A stretch of 30,124 nt of DNA from DASQGA01 sp963722715 (lineage in GTDB: Bacteria > Actinomycetota > Thermoleophilia > Gaiellales > Gaiellaceae): NCBI GenBank assembly GCA_963722715.1, contig CAVROA010000021.1:1-30124 (forward strand), written 5' to 3'. Position 1 is the stretch's first letter, and each line of letters opens with the position of its first letter. Below the pieces are notes generated by a model that had not been told where the DNA came from, did not search any database, and saw only the letters and a program-made list of their open reading frames with translations. This document shows, piece by piece, positions 22,468 to 29,847 of the stretch. Both the position numbers and the translations under genes were made by a program.

Positions 22468-23385
22468 ATGGCGCGGGCGCAGTACCTCGAGGAGGAGTGC
22501 AAGAACGCGTTGAACCGCGTGCACGAGTCGAGCCGCGTTCCCTTTCGGTGGACCGTGAATCCGTATCGGGGCTGCACGCACAGCTGCCACTACTGCTTCG
22601 CACGCGCATACCACGCCTACCTCGACCTCGGGATCGGCGAGGACTTCTCTTCCAAGATCGTCGTGAAGGTCAACGTCGCCGAAGCTCTCCGGCGCAACCT
22701 GGCATCGCCACGCTGGGAGGGCGAGACGATCGCGATGGGGACCGCAACCGATCCGTATCAGCACTGCGAGGGGCGGTACAGGCTGACGCGCGGCGTCCTC
22801 GAGGCGTTGGCGGACTTTCAGAACCCGCTCTCGATGCTCACGAAGTCCACGCTCGTCCTGCGTGACCTCGACGTGTACCGGCGTCTGAACGACGTTGCAG
22901 GCCTCAGCGTCTCGATGAGCGTAGGCATGCTCGACGAGGCAGTGCGGCGCGTGGTGGAGCCCGGAACACCCCCTGGGCACAAACGGCTCGAGATTCTGGG
23001 GCGCTTCGCCGACGCGGGCATCCGAACCGGCGTCCTCGTCGCGCCGATCCTTCCCGGCCTGACCGACGACGAGGAGCACCTGGACGAGGTGATAGCTGCG
23101 TGTGCGGCGGCGGGCGTGCAGTGGGCGACGCCCATCGTCCTCCATGTTCGTCCCTCGATTCGCGAGCACTTCATGCCGTGGATGGAGCGCATGTATCCGT
23201 GGCTCTACCCACGCTACGTCGAGCTCTACGGGCGGCGGGCATACGCCCCGAAGGCGTACCAGCAGGAGGTCTCGGAGCGTTTCGCTCGCCTGCGGCTCCG
23301 GCATGGCCTGGGCTCGACCAGCAGGAGAGAGACGAGGCCGCGGCCGGACTCACGCGCCGACCGCCAGCTCGCCCTCGCGGTGTAG
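22468..23385 (+). CDS. Radical SAM protein, Rv2578c/SplB-like
   Basis: This 305-residue radical S-adenosylmethionine enzyme has the cluster motif CTHSCHYC (Cys36, Cys40, Cys43), preceded by WTVNPYRG. SAM-binding elements follow (IAMGTATDPYQHCEGRYRLT, LTKSTLVLRDLDV, LVAPILPGLTDD). It resembles the mycobacterial Rv2578c group and more distantly spore photoproduct lyase. The chemistry is not known, but the SOS box supports a DNA-repair role. Some mycobacterial relatives carry an intein; none is present here. The ATG at 22468 follows a TATAGT box by 7 nt with no Shine-Dalgarno, so the mRNA is probably leaderless. Confidence 0.88.
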   Translation: MARAQYLEEECKNALNRVHESSRVPFRWTVNPYRGCTHSCHYCFARAYHAYLDLGIGEDFSSKIVVKVNVAEALRRNLASPRWEGETIAMGTATDPYQHCEGRYRLTRGVLEALADFQNPLSMLTKSTLVLRDLDVYRRLNDVAGLSVSMSVGMLDEAVRRVVEPGTPPGHKRLEILGRFADAGIRTGVLVAPILPGLTDDEEHLDEVIAACAAAGVQWATPIVLHVRPSIREHFMPWMERMYPWLYPRYVELYGRRAYAPKAYQQEVSERFARLRLRHGLGSTSRRETRPRPDSRADRQLALAV

Positions 23386-23414
23386 CAGGCGGCCGTACCG
23401 GCCACAATGCGTGC

Positions 23415-25238
23415 GTGCCGCTTCGCATCGAAGACTATGGGCTGATCGGCGACACGCAGACCGCAGCCCTGGTCGGGCGGGATGGGTCGATCGACTGGCT
23501 CTGCATGCCCCGGTTCGACTCGGGAGCGTTTTTCGCAGCGCTCCTCGGGCGGCCGGCGCACGGCCGCTGGCTCGTCGCACCGAAAGGCGAGGCTCGGCCC
23601 GCGGGAAGGCGCTACCGGGACGGCACGCTCATCCTGGAGACGGACTTCGAGACGGACGAGGGAGCCGTCCGCGTCATCGACTTCATGCCGCCACGCCAGC
23701 GCGACCCCGACGTCGTCCGGATCGTGGAAGGGCTGAGGGGTCGTGTCGAGATGCAAATGGAGCTCATCGTCCGCTTCGACTACGGCTCCATCGTCCCCTG
23801 GGTGCGTCGGGTCGAGGAGTCGACGTCGTATATCGCCGGGCCAGACGGTCTTTGCTTGCGGACGCCAGTCGAGACGCGGGGAGAAGACCTGTCGACCGTT
23901 GCAGACTTCGCGGTGTCGGAGGGGGAGCAGGTGCCGTTCGTCCTGACCTGGTACCCCTCGAACGAGCCGCTGCCCCGCGAGATCGAGCCGGGGAGAGCCC
24001 TCGTCGAGACGCAGGCCTGGTGGCGGCAATGGGGCGACGGGTGTAGCTACGAAGGCCCCTGGCGCGACGAGGTTCTCCGCTCTCTGATCGTCCTGAAAGC
24101 ACTCACCTACGAGCCGACGGGGGGCATCGTCGCGGCCCCGACCACCTCGCTGCCGGAGTTCCTCGGCGGCGTCCGGAACTGGGACTACCGCTATTGCTGG
24201 CTCAGAGACGCGGCCTTCACCCTCGACGCACTCCTGGAGGCTGGATTCACGGGCGAGGCAGAGGCCTGGCGCGACTGGCTCCTGCGAGCGATCGCCGGTG
24301 ATCCGGCCGATCTCCAGATCATGTACGGGGTCGCCGGCGAGCGGCGCCTGTCCGAGTTCGAGGTGACCTGGCTCCCCGGCTACCTGGGCTCGAAGCCGGT
24401 CCGGATCGGAAACGCCGCCTCCGACCAGAAGCAGCTCGACGTCTACGGCGAGGTCATGGACGCGCTCTACCACGCCGAGGAGCTCGGTCTCGAGGCGGAA
24501 TCGAGGGCCTGGGCGATCCAGAAGAAGCTGCTCGACCACTTGGAGTCGGAGTGGCGGGAGCCGGACAACGGGATCTGGGAGGTGCGCGGCCCCCGCCGCC
24601 ACTTCACGCACTCGAAGGTGATGGCCTGGGTGGCCGCCGACCGGGCAGCGCGTGCGGTGCACAGTCACGCCGACGGGTCGGTGGACCGCTGGCGGCGCCT
24701 GCGCCAGGAAATCCACGAGGAGGTCCTGCGGCAGGGATTCGACCCGGAACTGAACTCGTTCGTCCAGTTCTACGGTGCGAAGAAGCTCGACGCGAGCCTC
24801 TTGCTCATGCCCCTGGTCGGGTTCCTGCCCCCGTCCGACGAGCGCGTGCGGGGGACGGTCGAGGCGATCGAGAGGGATCTCTGCGAGAACGGCTTCGTGA
24901 TGCGCTACCGGCACGACGAGGAGACAGCTCGCGTCGACGGGCTCCCGCCGGGAGAAGGAGCGTTCCTTCCGTGCACATTCTGGCTGGCCGACAACCTGAA
25001 CCTGATCGGGCGGCACGACGACGCGGTGGCGCTCTTCGACCGGCTACTCGGGCTTCGAAACGACGTCGGCCTCATCTCGGAGGAGTACGACTCGGAGAAC
25101 GAGCTCCTCGTCGGAAACTTTCCGCAGGCGTTCACCCACGTCGAGCTCGTCAACACCGCGATGAATCTCTCCCAGTCGGAGGATCGCCCCCTGGCCCGGT
25201 GGGAGCGCTTTCGCCAGCTTGGCGCGAAGCGGAATTGA
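23415..25238 (+). CDS. Glycoside hydrolase family 15 (glucoamylase/trehalase-like)
   Basis: This 607-residue protein begins MPLRIEDYGLIGDTQTAALV and GSIDWLCMPRFDS, the standard start of bacterial GH15 proteins. The (alpha/alpha)6 catalytic domain includes TTSLPEFLGGVRNWDYRYCW with LRDAAFTLDALL, GNAASDQKQLDVYGE and the late EEYDSENELLVGNFPQAFTH with paired acidic residues. Family members release glucose from alpha-glucans or split trehalose; mycobacterial homologues include a trehalase. There is no signal peptide, so it is cytosolic. GTG 23415 gives the family N-terminus, with a CACAAT hexamer 6 nt upstream and no Shine-Dalgarno. Confidence 0.9.
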   Translation: MPLRIEDYGLIGDTQTAALVGRDGSIDWLCMPRFDSGAFFAALLGRPAHGRWLVAPKGEARPAGRRYRDGTLILETDFETDEGAVRVIDFMPPRQRDPDVVRIVEGLRGRVEMQMELIVRFDYGSIVPWVRRVEESTSYIAGPDGLCLRTPVETRGEDLSTVADFAVSEGEQVPFVLTWYPSNEPLPREIEPGRALVETQAWWRQWGDGCSYEGPWRDEVLRSLIVLKALTYEPTGGIVAAPTTSLPEFLGGVRNWDYRYCWLRDAAFTLDALLEAGFTGEAEAWRDWLLRAIAGDPADLQIMYGVAGERRLSEFEVTWLPGYLGSKPVRIGNAASDQKQLDVYGEVMDALYHAEELGLEAESRAWAIQKKLLDHLESEWREPDNGIWEVRGPRRHFTHSKVMAWVAADRAARAVHSHADGSVDRWRRLRQEIHEEVLRQGFDPELNSFVQFYGAKKLDASLLLMPLVGFLPPSDERVRGTVEAIERDLCENGFVMRYRHDEETARVDGLPPGEGAFLPCTFWLADNLNLIGRHDDAVALFDRLLGLRNDVGLISEEYDSENELLVGNFPQAFTHVELVNTAMNLSQSEDRPLARWERFRQLGAKRN

Positions 25239-25317
25239 CCGGGCGGCGGGCTCGTCTTCCCCTGTTTTGGCGTTTTGTCGCCGGGTAGGGGAAATCGAGC
25301 GACCAAAGGAGCAGAAC

Positions 25318-25728
25318 ATGGAACACGTCAGAGATGTCATGACGCAGAACCCGACTAGCTGCGATCCCTCGGCCACCGTTGTCGTTGCCTCGAAGGTGAT
25401 GGCGAAGGAGGACGTCGGCTCGGTCCCGGTGGTCAAGGACGGCCGGCTCGCCGGCGTCGTCACCGACCGCGACATCGTCGTGCGGGTACTCGCTGAGGGC
25501 CGCGATCCCAACTCGACTACGGTCGGGGAGATCGCGTCCAGCGACCTCGAAACCGTCTCGCCGGACGACGACCTCAACACGGCGCTGCGGAAGATGGCGT
25601 CGAGCAAGGTCCGCCGGCTTCCGGTCGTCGATGGCGACGAGCTCGTTGGCATCGTCGCGCAGGCCGACGTGGCACGCCAGGGAAACGATTCAAAGACCGG
25701 ACAGGTCGTCGAGGAGATCTCGAAGTAG
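25318..25728 (+). CDS. Tandem CBS-domain protein
   Basis: The 136-residue product is a pair of CBS motifs: VRDVMTQNPTSCDPSATVVV with SVPVVKDGRLAGVVTDRDIV, and VGEIASSDLETVSPDDDLNT with VRRLPVVDGDELVGIVAQAD. Such stand-alone pairs form Bateman modules that bind adenine nucleotides and usually act as sensors. It has no other domain. The ATG at 25318 follows a strong AAGGAG at a 6-nt spacing, unlike many neighbours. Confidence 0.92.
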   Translation: MEHVRDVMTQNPTSCDPSATVVVASKVMAKEDVGSVPVVKDGRLAGVVTDRDIVVRVLAEGRDPNSTTVGEIASSDLETVSPDDDLNTALRKMASSKVRRLPVVDGDELVGIVAQADVARQGNDSKTGQVVEEISK

Positions 25729-25752
25729 TCCTAGTCCGAGTACCACCAGCAT

Positions 25753-25784
25753 CGACGAAGGGCGGCTCCGGCCGCCCTTCGTCG
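25753..25784. terminator. Bidirectional terminator
   Basis: A perfect 13-bp stem (CGACGAAGGGCGG at 25753-25765 with CCGCCCTTCGTCG at 25772-25784) and a 6-nt loop lie in the 58-bp gap between two convergent genes, followed by TTC. It is the best terminator in the window. Confidence 0.8.
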
Positions 25785-25786
25785 TT

Positions 25787-26023
25787 CTACGGTGTTCGCC
25801 GCGTCCAGAGGACGGCGGCGAGGACGACGCTCAAGGTCGAGACGACGAGTCCGACGATCCACGCAGCGACCTCCTGCGTGCCGAGGATCGCCGCGAGCGC
25901 GGTTCCGACTCCGATGACCCCGAGGGTCATGGCGACACGGACGGTGACTCGCTCCACGGCGCGTGTACGGTCGTGCACGCCCGCCGATGCGTCGCGCTCG
26001 CTCTTGCGTCCGAACCGGGCCAC
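25787..26023 (-). CDS. Small membrane protein, two helices
   Basis: The 78-residue product has a basic, polar N-terminus (MARFGRKSERDASAGVHDRT) and two predicted membrane helices (VAMTLGVIGVGTALAAILG and VAAWIVGLVVSTLSVVLAAV), ending LWTRRTP. I recognise no family. GTG at 26021-26023 lies 7 nt after TAGAGT (26036-26031 on the minus strand), so the mRNA is probably leaderless. It is convergent with the CBS gene across a strong terminator. Confidence 0.75.
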   Translation of the reverse strand: MARFGRKSERDASAGVHDRTRAVERVTVRVAMTLGVIGVGTALAAILGTQEVAAWIVGLVVSTLSVVLAAVLWTRRTP

Positions 26024-26030
26024 GAAACCG

Positions 26031-26036
26031 ACTCTA
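26031..26036 (-). promoter_or_regulatory. -10 box of the 78-residue membrane protein gene
   Basis: TAGAGT on the minus strand ends 7 nt before the GTG start; no Shine-Dalgarno is present. Confidence 0.5.
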
Positions 26037-26069
26037 TCCGGTGGGGATGACGGTCCTAGGTGGCCAGGA

Positions 26070-26891
26070 TTAGACCCGTGAACCGAGGAGAATCGCCCGA
26101 ATCGCCTGGTGGCTCTCCTCGTTCGGTGACTCGGAGATCACCGTCGCGGGACGCTCGAAGCGGTCGAGAGCCTCGCGCAGCGGCTCCGCGCGAAGCGTTC
26201 CCTCCCCGTAGGGCAGATGCTTCGTCTCGTTCCTGTTCGCGTACTGGATCGCCGAGAAGTGGATATGGAACGACGCCTCGGGCTCGAGCAGCTCGTCGGC
26301 CGCTCCGAGCACCGACGCAAAGGTGTCTGGATCGGTAAAGGCCCCGTCGGTGACGGCGTGCAGGTGTGCGAAGTCGATCACGGGGCGAACCCAGTCGAGG
26401 CGCGCCGCGAGCCAGAAGACGTCCTCTGCAGTCCCCAGCTCCCGCACGCGGCCCATCACCTCGACTCCGAACGGGACCGTTCGCCCCTTGGCCACGAGCC
26501 GCTCGCGAAGCTCGGCGAGCTGCTCGGCGACGGACTCGAGCGCCTCCTCGCGCGTCCGTCCGAGCAGAAAGCCCGGATGGATGACGACGACCTGGGCCCC
26601 GGAGGCCATCGCGATGCCGGCCGAGTGGTCGAGCATCCCCGTGGCCCTCTTGTGCTTCATGTCCCGCTCTAGATGGCCCAGAAAGGCGGGAATCGGGGCG
26701 TGAACCGAGAGCGTGATGCCTTCGGCCGCCGCCAGCTTGCCGAACTCCGCCGCCCAGTTCTTGTCCATCCAGAAGCCGCTTGCGAAATCGATCTCGCAGG
26801 CCGAATAGCCGCGTTCTGTGAGCAGCTCGACGGCTGCCGCCGGACTCTCCCGGGTCGGGACCCGCGCCGGCCCGATGCTGATCGTCGACAC
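26070..26891 (-). CDS. Endonuclease IV-like TIM-barrel (AP endonuclease 2 fold)
   Basis: The 273-residue product has the metal-ligand pattern of deoxyribonuclease IV/Nfo-like proteins, nearest the archaeal-type group. It contains SVHAPIPAF (His64), VVVIHPGFLLG (His105), PFGVEVMGRVRELGTAEDVF, PVIDFAHLHAV, FHIHFSAIQYANRNETKHL with PYGEGTL, and a final ISESPN. Such enzymes cleave DNA at abasic sites using three zinc ions, but the same barrel also occurs in sugar isomerases, so the repair role is probable rather than sure. GTG at 26889-26891 lies 6 nt after TAGTCT; the mRNA is probably leaderless. Confidence 0.83.
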   Translation of the reverse strand: MSTISIGPARVPTRESPAAAVELLTERGYSACEIDFASGFWMDKNWAAEFGKLAAAEGITLSVHAPIPAFLGHLERDMKHKRATGMLDHSAGIAMASGAQVVVIHPGFLLGRTREEALESVAEQLAELRERLVAKGRTVPFGVEVMGRVRELGTAEDVFWLAARLDWVRPVIDFAHLHAVTDGAFTDPDTFASVLGAADELLEPEASFHIHFSAIQYANRNETKHLPYGEGTLRAEPLREALDRFERPATVISESPNEESHQAIRAILLGSRV

Positions 26892-26897
26892 GCATGG

Positions 26898-26903
26898 AGA
26901 CTA
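26898..26903 (-). promoter_or_regulatory. -10 box of the endonuclease IV-like gene
   Basis: TAGTCT on the minus strand ends 6 nt before the GTG start at 26891; no Shine-Dalgarno is present. Confidence 0.5.
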
Positions 26904-26956
26904 GAGGCTCGACCAACCCTCGAGCGCCCGGGCAGAACGCCGTCCGATGCGCTTAC

Positions 26957-26962
26957 TACTTT
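26957..26962 (+). promoter_or_regulatory. -10 box of the 81-residue protein gene
   Basis: TACTTT ends 6 nt before the ATG at 26969, in an unusually T-rich stretch; no Shine-Dalgarno is present. Confidence 0.5.
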
Positions 26963-26968
26963 TTCTGC

Positions 26969-27214
26969 ATGGGAAAGCGACCCACCCGCATCGAGCTCCT
27001 CGAGCTGGACATCGACGTTCGCCTCGCCGACCTCTGGTGTGAGGCGAGCGACGTCTCGGAGTGGAACCTCGAGGTCGTCGCCGCGTTCATGCGCGCCGCG
27101 TACGGCAAGGGGTACTGCGACGCTCTGACCGAGGATGCTCCGGGCTCGCTCTGCCGCGACCATGGGTACCGGATCCCCTTCCGGAGCCCCGTGACCGCGC
27201 CAGAACAGCACTAG
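26969..27214 (+). CDS. Small acidic hypothetical protein
   Basis: From ATG 26969 the product is 81 residues: MGKRPTRIELLELDIDVRLA, then LWCEASDVSEWNLEVVAAFM, RAAYGKGYCDAL and a tail with SLCRDHGYRIPF. It is helical and acidic, with three cysteines, and I recognise no family. A longer in-frame ATG at 26894 exists, but it would place the start inside the divergent gene's promoter, and the shorter start follows a -10 box by 6 nt. It is divergent from the endonuclease IV-like gene. Confidence 0.65.
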   Translation: MGKRPTRIELLELDIDVRLADLWCEASDVSEWNLEVVAAFMRAAYGKGYCDALTEDAPGSLCRDHGYRIPFRSPVTAPEQH

Positions 27215-27268
27215 CGGACTAAGCGTCTTGGGAGCCGCTAACTGAGCCGAAGAACGCCTGCACGGAGC

Positions 27269-27274
27269 TAGACT
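27269..27274 (+). promoter_or_regulatory. -10 box of ccmE
   Basis: TAGACT ends 6 nt before the GTG at 27281; no Shine-Dalgarno is present. It would drive the ccmEF unit. Confidence 0.55.
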
Positions 27275-27280
27275 CGACGT

Positions 27281-27670
27281 GTGGCCCGGAGGCGGAGTCC
27301 CGCGCGGCTGATCATCGCGCTCTCGGTAGCGGCCGTTCTGGCTGTCTTCCTGCTCTATACGAGCTTCGCAGGGGGCTCGACGCCTTCGCTTCGCCCGAGC
27401 CAGCTCGCTGACCACCCCGGCAAGGTGAGCCTGGCGGGCAAGGTGGTCGGGCCGGTTCACGGGGACGGGCGGGAGGAGCCGAAGACCTTCACGCTCCGCG
27501 ATATCGAGGGAAGCGCGACGGTGCCGGTCACCTACTCAGGCTCGGTGCCCGACCTCTTCAAGGTCGGCAGGGACGTCTATCTGCGGGGTGAGCTTCGGAA
27601 CGGCGTCTTCGTCGCCGAGCGGGACTCGCTCGTCACGAAATGCCCCTCGAAGTACGCCGCCAAGTCCTGA
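27281..27670 (+). CDS. ccmE: Cytochrome c maturation heme chaperone CcmE, Cys-type
   Basis: The 129-residue product is a membrane-anchored periplasmic-side heme chaperone. One N-terminal helix (LIIALSVAAVLAVFLLYTSF) is followed by an OB-fold beta barrel (KVSLAGKVVGPV, KTFTLRDIEGSATVPVTYSG, GRDVYLRGEL). Near the end is CPSKY, the C-x3-Y form of the heme-attachment motif with Cys121 and Tyr125, where most proteobacteria have H-x3-Y. This variant is known from archaea and some bacteria. GTG 27281 is 6 nt after TAGACT. The stop is 7 nt before ccmF. Confidence 0.92.
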   Translation: MARRRSPARLIIALSVAAVLAVFLLYTSFAGGSTPSLRPSQLADHPGKVSLAGKVVGPVHGDGREEPKTFTLRDIEGSATVPVTYSGSVPDLFKVGRDVYLRGELRNGVFVAERDSLVTKCPSKYAAKS

Positions 27671-27677
27671 GGAGCAG

Positions 27678-29684
27678 ATGCCGCTCCTAGGTCGGGCCGC
27701 CCTCCTCGTCGCTCTCGGGCTCGTTCTCTACGCCACCCTTGCGGGTGCCTATGCGGCGTGGCGGGGACGCCGACGGCTCCTGGAGTCGGCTCGCAATGCC
27801 TTCCTGGCCTCCTTCGGAGCCGCTGCGGTCGCCGGTCTTGTCTTGGTCGCCGCCCTGGCCCGCCACGACTTCTCCTTCGCCTACGTCGCCGACCACACGA
27901 GCCGCGAGCTCCCGCTCGGCTATGCGCTCGCGGCTTTCTGGGGCGGCCAGGAGGGCTCGCTGCTCCTGTGGTTCCTCGTCTTGACCGGGCTCGTCTCGGC
28001 CGCGCTCGCGCTGAACCCCCGACTCACCCGCGAGGTCCTGCCCTGGACGGTCCCGATTGCGGCCGGCATCGCCTCGTTCTTCGCGTTGCTCCTCTGCTTC
28101 GTCGCGTCACCGTTCGTGACCCAGGCCGCGCCCGCGGACGGCGCCGGGCTGAACCCGAGCCTCCAGAACCCGTACATGCTGGCGCACCCGCCGCTCCTCT
28201 ATCTGGGCTATGTGGGGCTAACGGTGCCGTTTGCGTTCGCGATGGCAGCGCTTGCCTCGGGCCGCGCGGACGAGCGCTGGATCGTGGCGACTCGGCGGTG
28301 GACGCTTGCCGCTTGGACGTTTCTGGGCGTTGCAATCCTGCTCGGCGCGAAGTGGGCCTACGAGGAGGTGGGGTGGGGCGGCTGGTACGCGTGGGACCCG
28401 GTCGAGAACGCCGCCCTGATGCCATGGCTCGTCGCGACCGCGTTCCTCCACTCGGTGATGATCCAGGAAAAGAAGAACATGCTCCGCGTCTGGAACTCGG
28501 TGCTCATCGCGCTCGCTTTCGGGCTATCGATCTTCGGCACCTTTCTGACCCGGAGCGGCGTCCTGAACTCGATTCACAGCTTCACGGAGTCGTCGATCGG
28601 CCCCTGGTTCATCGGGTTCCTCGCGCTCGTCGCGGCCGGCTCGGCGGGACTGATCATCTGGCGGCTGCCACTTCTGCGGTCCCGGACGAAGCTCGAGTCG
28701 CTCGTGTCGCGCGAGGCGGCCTTCCTCTACAACAACCTGTTCCTCGTTGCGCTGGCCCTGACCGTTCTCTGGGGAGTCGTCTATCCGCTGGTCTCGGAGG
28801 CGGTCCGGGGCGTGGCGGTGACCGTCGGAGCGCCCTACTACAACTTTTTCGCAGTCGCTTTCGGACTCCCGGTCATCCTCCTGATGGGCATCGGACCGCT
28901 GGTGGCGTGGCGGCGGGCATCGCTTCGCTCGCTCGCCGCGCAGCTCGCGTGGCCTGCGGGCGTCGCGCTCGCGGCGGGAACGATCCTCGTTCTGGCCGGT
29001 GCCGGATCGAGTCCGGCCGGCCTCGTCGGCTACACCTTCGCCGCCTTCGCCCTGACGACGATCGTGCAGGAGTTCGCGCGCGGCACGCGAGCACGAAAGG
29101 CTCTCGGCGCCTCGAGCTGGCCGTCGGCTTTCTCCCAACTCGTGGGGCGAAACCGCCGCCGCTACGGCGGGTACGTCGTGCATGCGGCGATCGTGCTGCT
29201 GCTCCTCGGCGCCGTCGGGATCGGCGGCTTCGGGACGACGCGCGAGGCCAGGCTCGCGCCGGGTAGCTCGATGGAGGCAGGGGATTACCGGCTCGAGCTC
29301 CTTGGAACCTCGCAGACGCGCGCCGCGAACGCGCAGGAGATCCGGGCCAGGCTCGCGGTCTCCCGGGACGGGGAGAGCGTCGGGACCCTGGCGGCGGGCA
29401 AGAATCGCTATTTCGCCGAACAGCAGACCTCGAACGAGGTCGCGATCCGCTCCGACCTGCTCCGGGCGGAGGACCTCTTCGTGATCGCGGACCAGTTCAA
29501 TGCAGACGGTTCCGTCTATCTGAAGGTGCTCGTGAACCCGCTCGTGAACCTGATCTGGCTCGCCGGACTCGTGTTCCTGCTTGGATCGTTCATCGCCATG
29601 TGGCCGGACGCGCGGGAGCAGCGACGGCTCGCCGGCCGCTTCGCCGAGGCCGAAGCTCGGGCACCGTCGCCGACGCCGGCCTGA
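27678..29684 (+). CDS. ccmF: Heme lyase CcmF
   Basis: This 668-residue polytopic membrane protein of cytochrome c maturation system I moves heme from CcmE to apocytochrome c. It contains a tryptophan-rich heme-binding WWD-type segment (GWGGWYAWDPVENAALMPWL, about residues 232-251), conserved LAHPPLLYLGYVGL, FLTRSGVLNSIHSF, and a large soluble loop near the C-terminus before the last helix (LVNLIWLAGLVFLLGSFIAM). Its length is typical. The ATG at 27678 follows GAGGAG and lies 7 nt after ccmE. The TGA at 29682-29684 begins a long inverted repeat before the next ccm gene. Confidence 0.95.
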   Translation: MPLLGRAALLVALGLVLYATLAGAYAAWRGRRRLLESARNAFLASFGAAAVAGLVLVAALARHDFSFAYVADHTSRELPLGYALAAFWGGQEGSLLLWFLVLTGLVSAALALNPRLTREVLPWTVPIAAGIASFFALLLCFVASPFVTQAAPADGAGLNPSLQNPYMLAHPPLLYLGYVGLTVPFAFAMAALASGRADERWIVATRRWTLAAWTFLGVAILLGAKWAYEEVGWGGWYAWDPVENAALMPWLVATAFLHSVMIQEKKNMLRVWNSVLIALAFGLSIFGTFLTRSGVLNSIHSFTESSIGPWFIGFLALVAAGSAGLIIWRLPLLRSRTKLESLVSREAAFLYNNLFLVALALTVLWGVVYPLVSEAVRGVAVTVGAPYYNFFAVAFGLPVILLMGIGPLVAWRRASLRSLAAQLAWPAGVALAAGTILVLAGAGSSPAGLVGYTFAAFALTTIVQEFARGTRARKALGASSWPSAFSQLVGRNRRRYGGYVVHAAIVLLLLGAVGIGGFGTTREARLAPGSSMEAGDYRLELLGTSQTRAANAQEIRARLAVSRDGESVGTLAAGKNRYFAEQQTSNEVAIRSDLLRAEDLFVIADQFNADGSVYLKVLVNPLVNLIWLAGLVFLLGSFIAMWPDAREQRRLAGRFAEAEARAPSPTPA

Positions 29685-29845
29685 TGGTTGATCGACAATC
29701 ACCGCACCCACGGATGGCGGCCCAGACTCGGCGCCAGGTCACACCCTCGCCCTTGCCAAGGCTTCTAGCCTTGCCTGCGGACGATGGCGCACCCTGGCTT
29801 GGTCTGGCCCGTCCCCGCGGGCGCGCCAATTACCGACCAACCATC
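29683..29845 (+). repeat. 163-bp nested palindrome filling the ccmF-ccmI junction
   Basis: Four nested complementary pairs are in the correct order. GATGGTTG (29683-29690) pairs with CAACCATC (29838-29845). CCAGAC (29722-29727) pairs with GTCTGG (29802-29807). GCCAGG (29733-29738) pairs with CCTGGC (29793-29798). CAAGGC (29757-29762) pairs with GCCTTG (29768-29773) around TTCTA. Partial pairing extends the outer arms. A CTGATGG direct repeat flanks it (29681-29687 and 29845-29851). It could be a MITE-like insertion or a structured RNA controlling the downstream gene. Confidence 0.6.
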
Positions 29846-29847
29846 TG

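Noticed and set aside
22468..23385. Intein in the radical-SAM protein
   Set aside because: The protein is of normal length and continuous through its cluster motif, with no splicing motifs.
29685..29847. Known riboswitch or SRP/6S/RNase P RNA
   Set aside because: I compared from memory with the conserved cores of common riboswitches and housekeeping RNAs and saw none. Only the nested pairing is supported.
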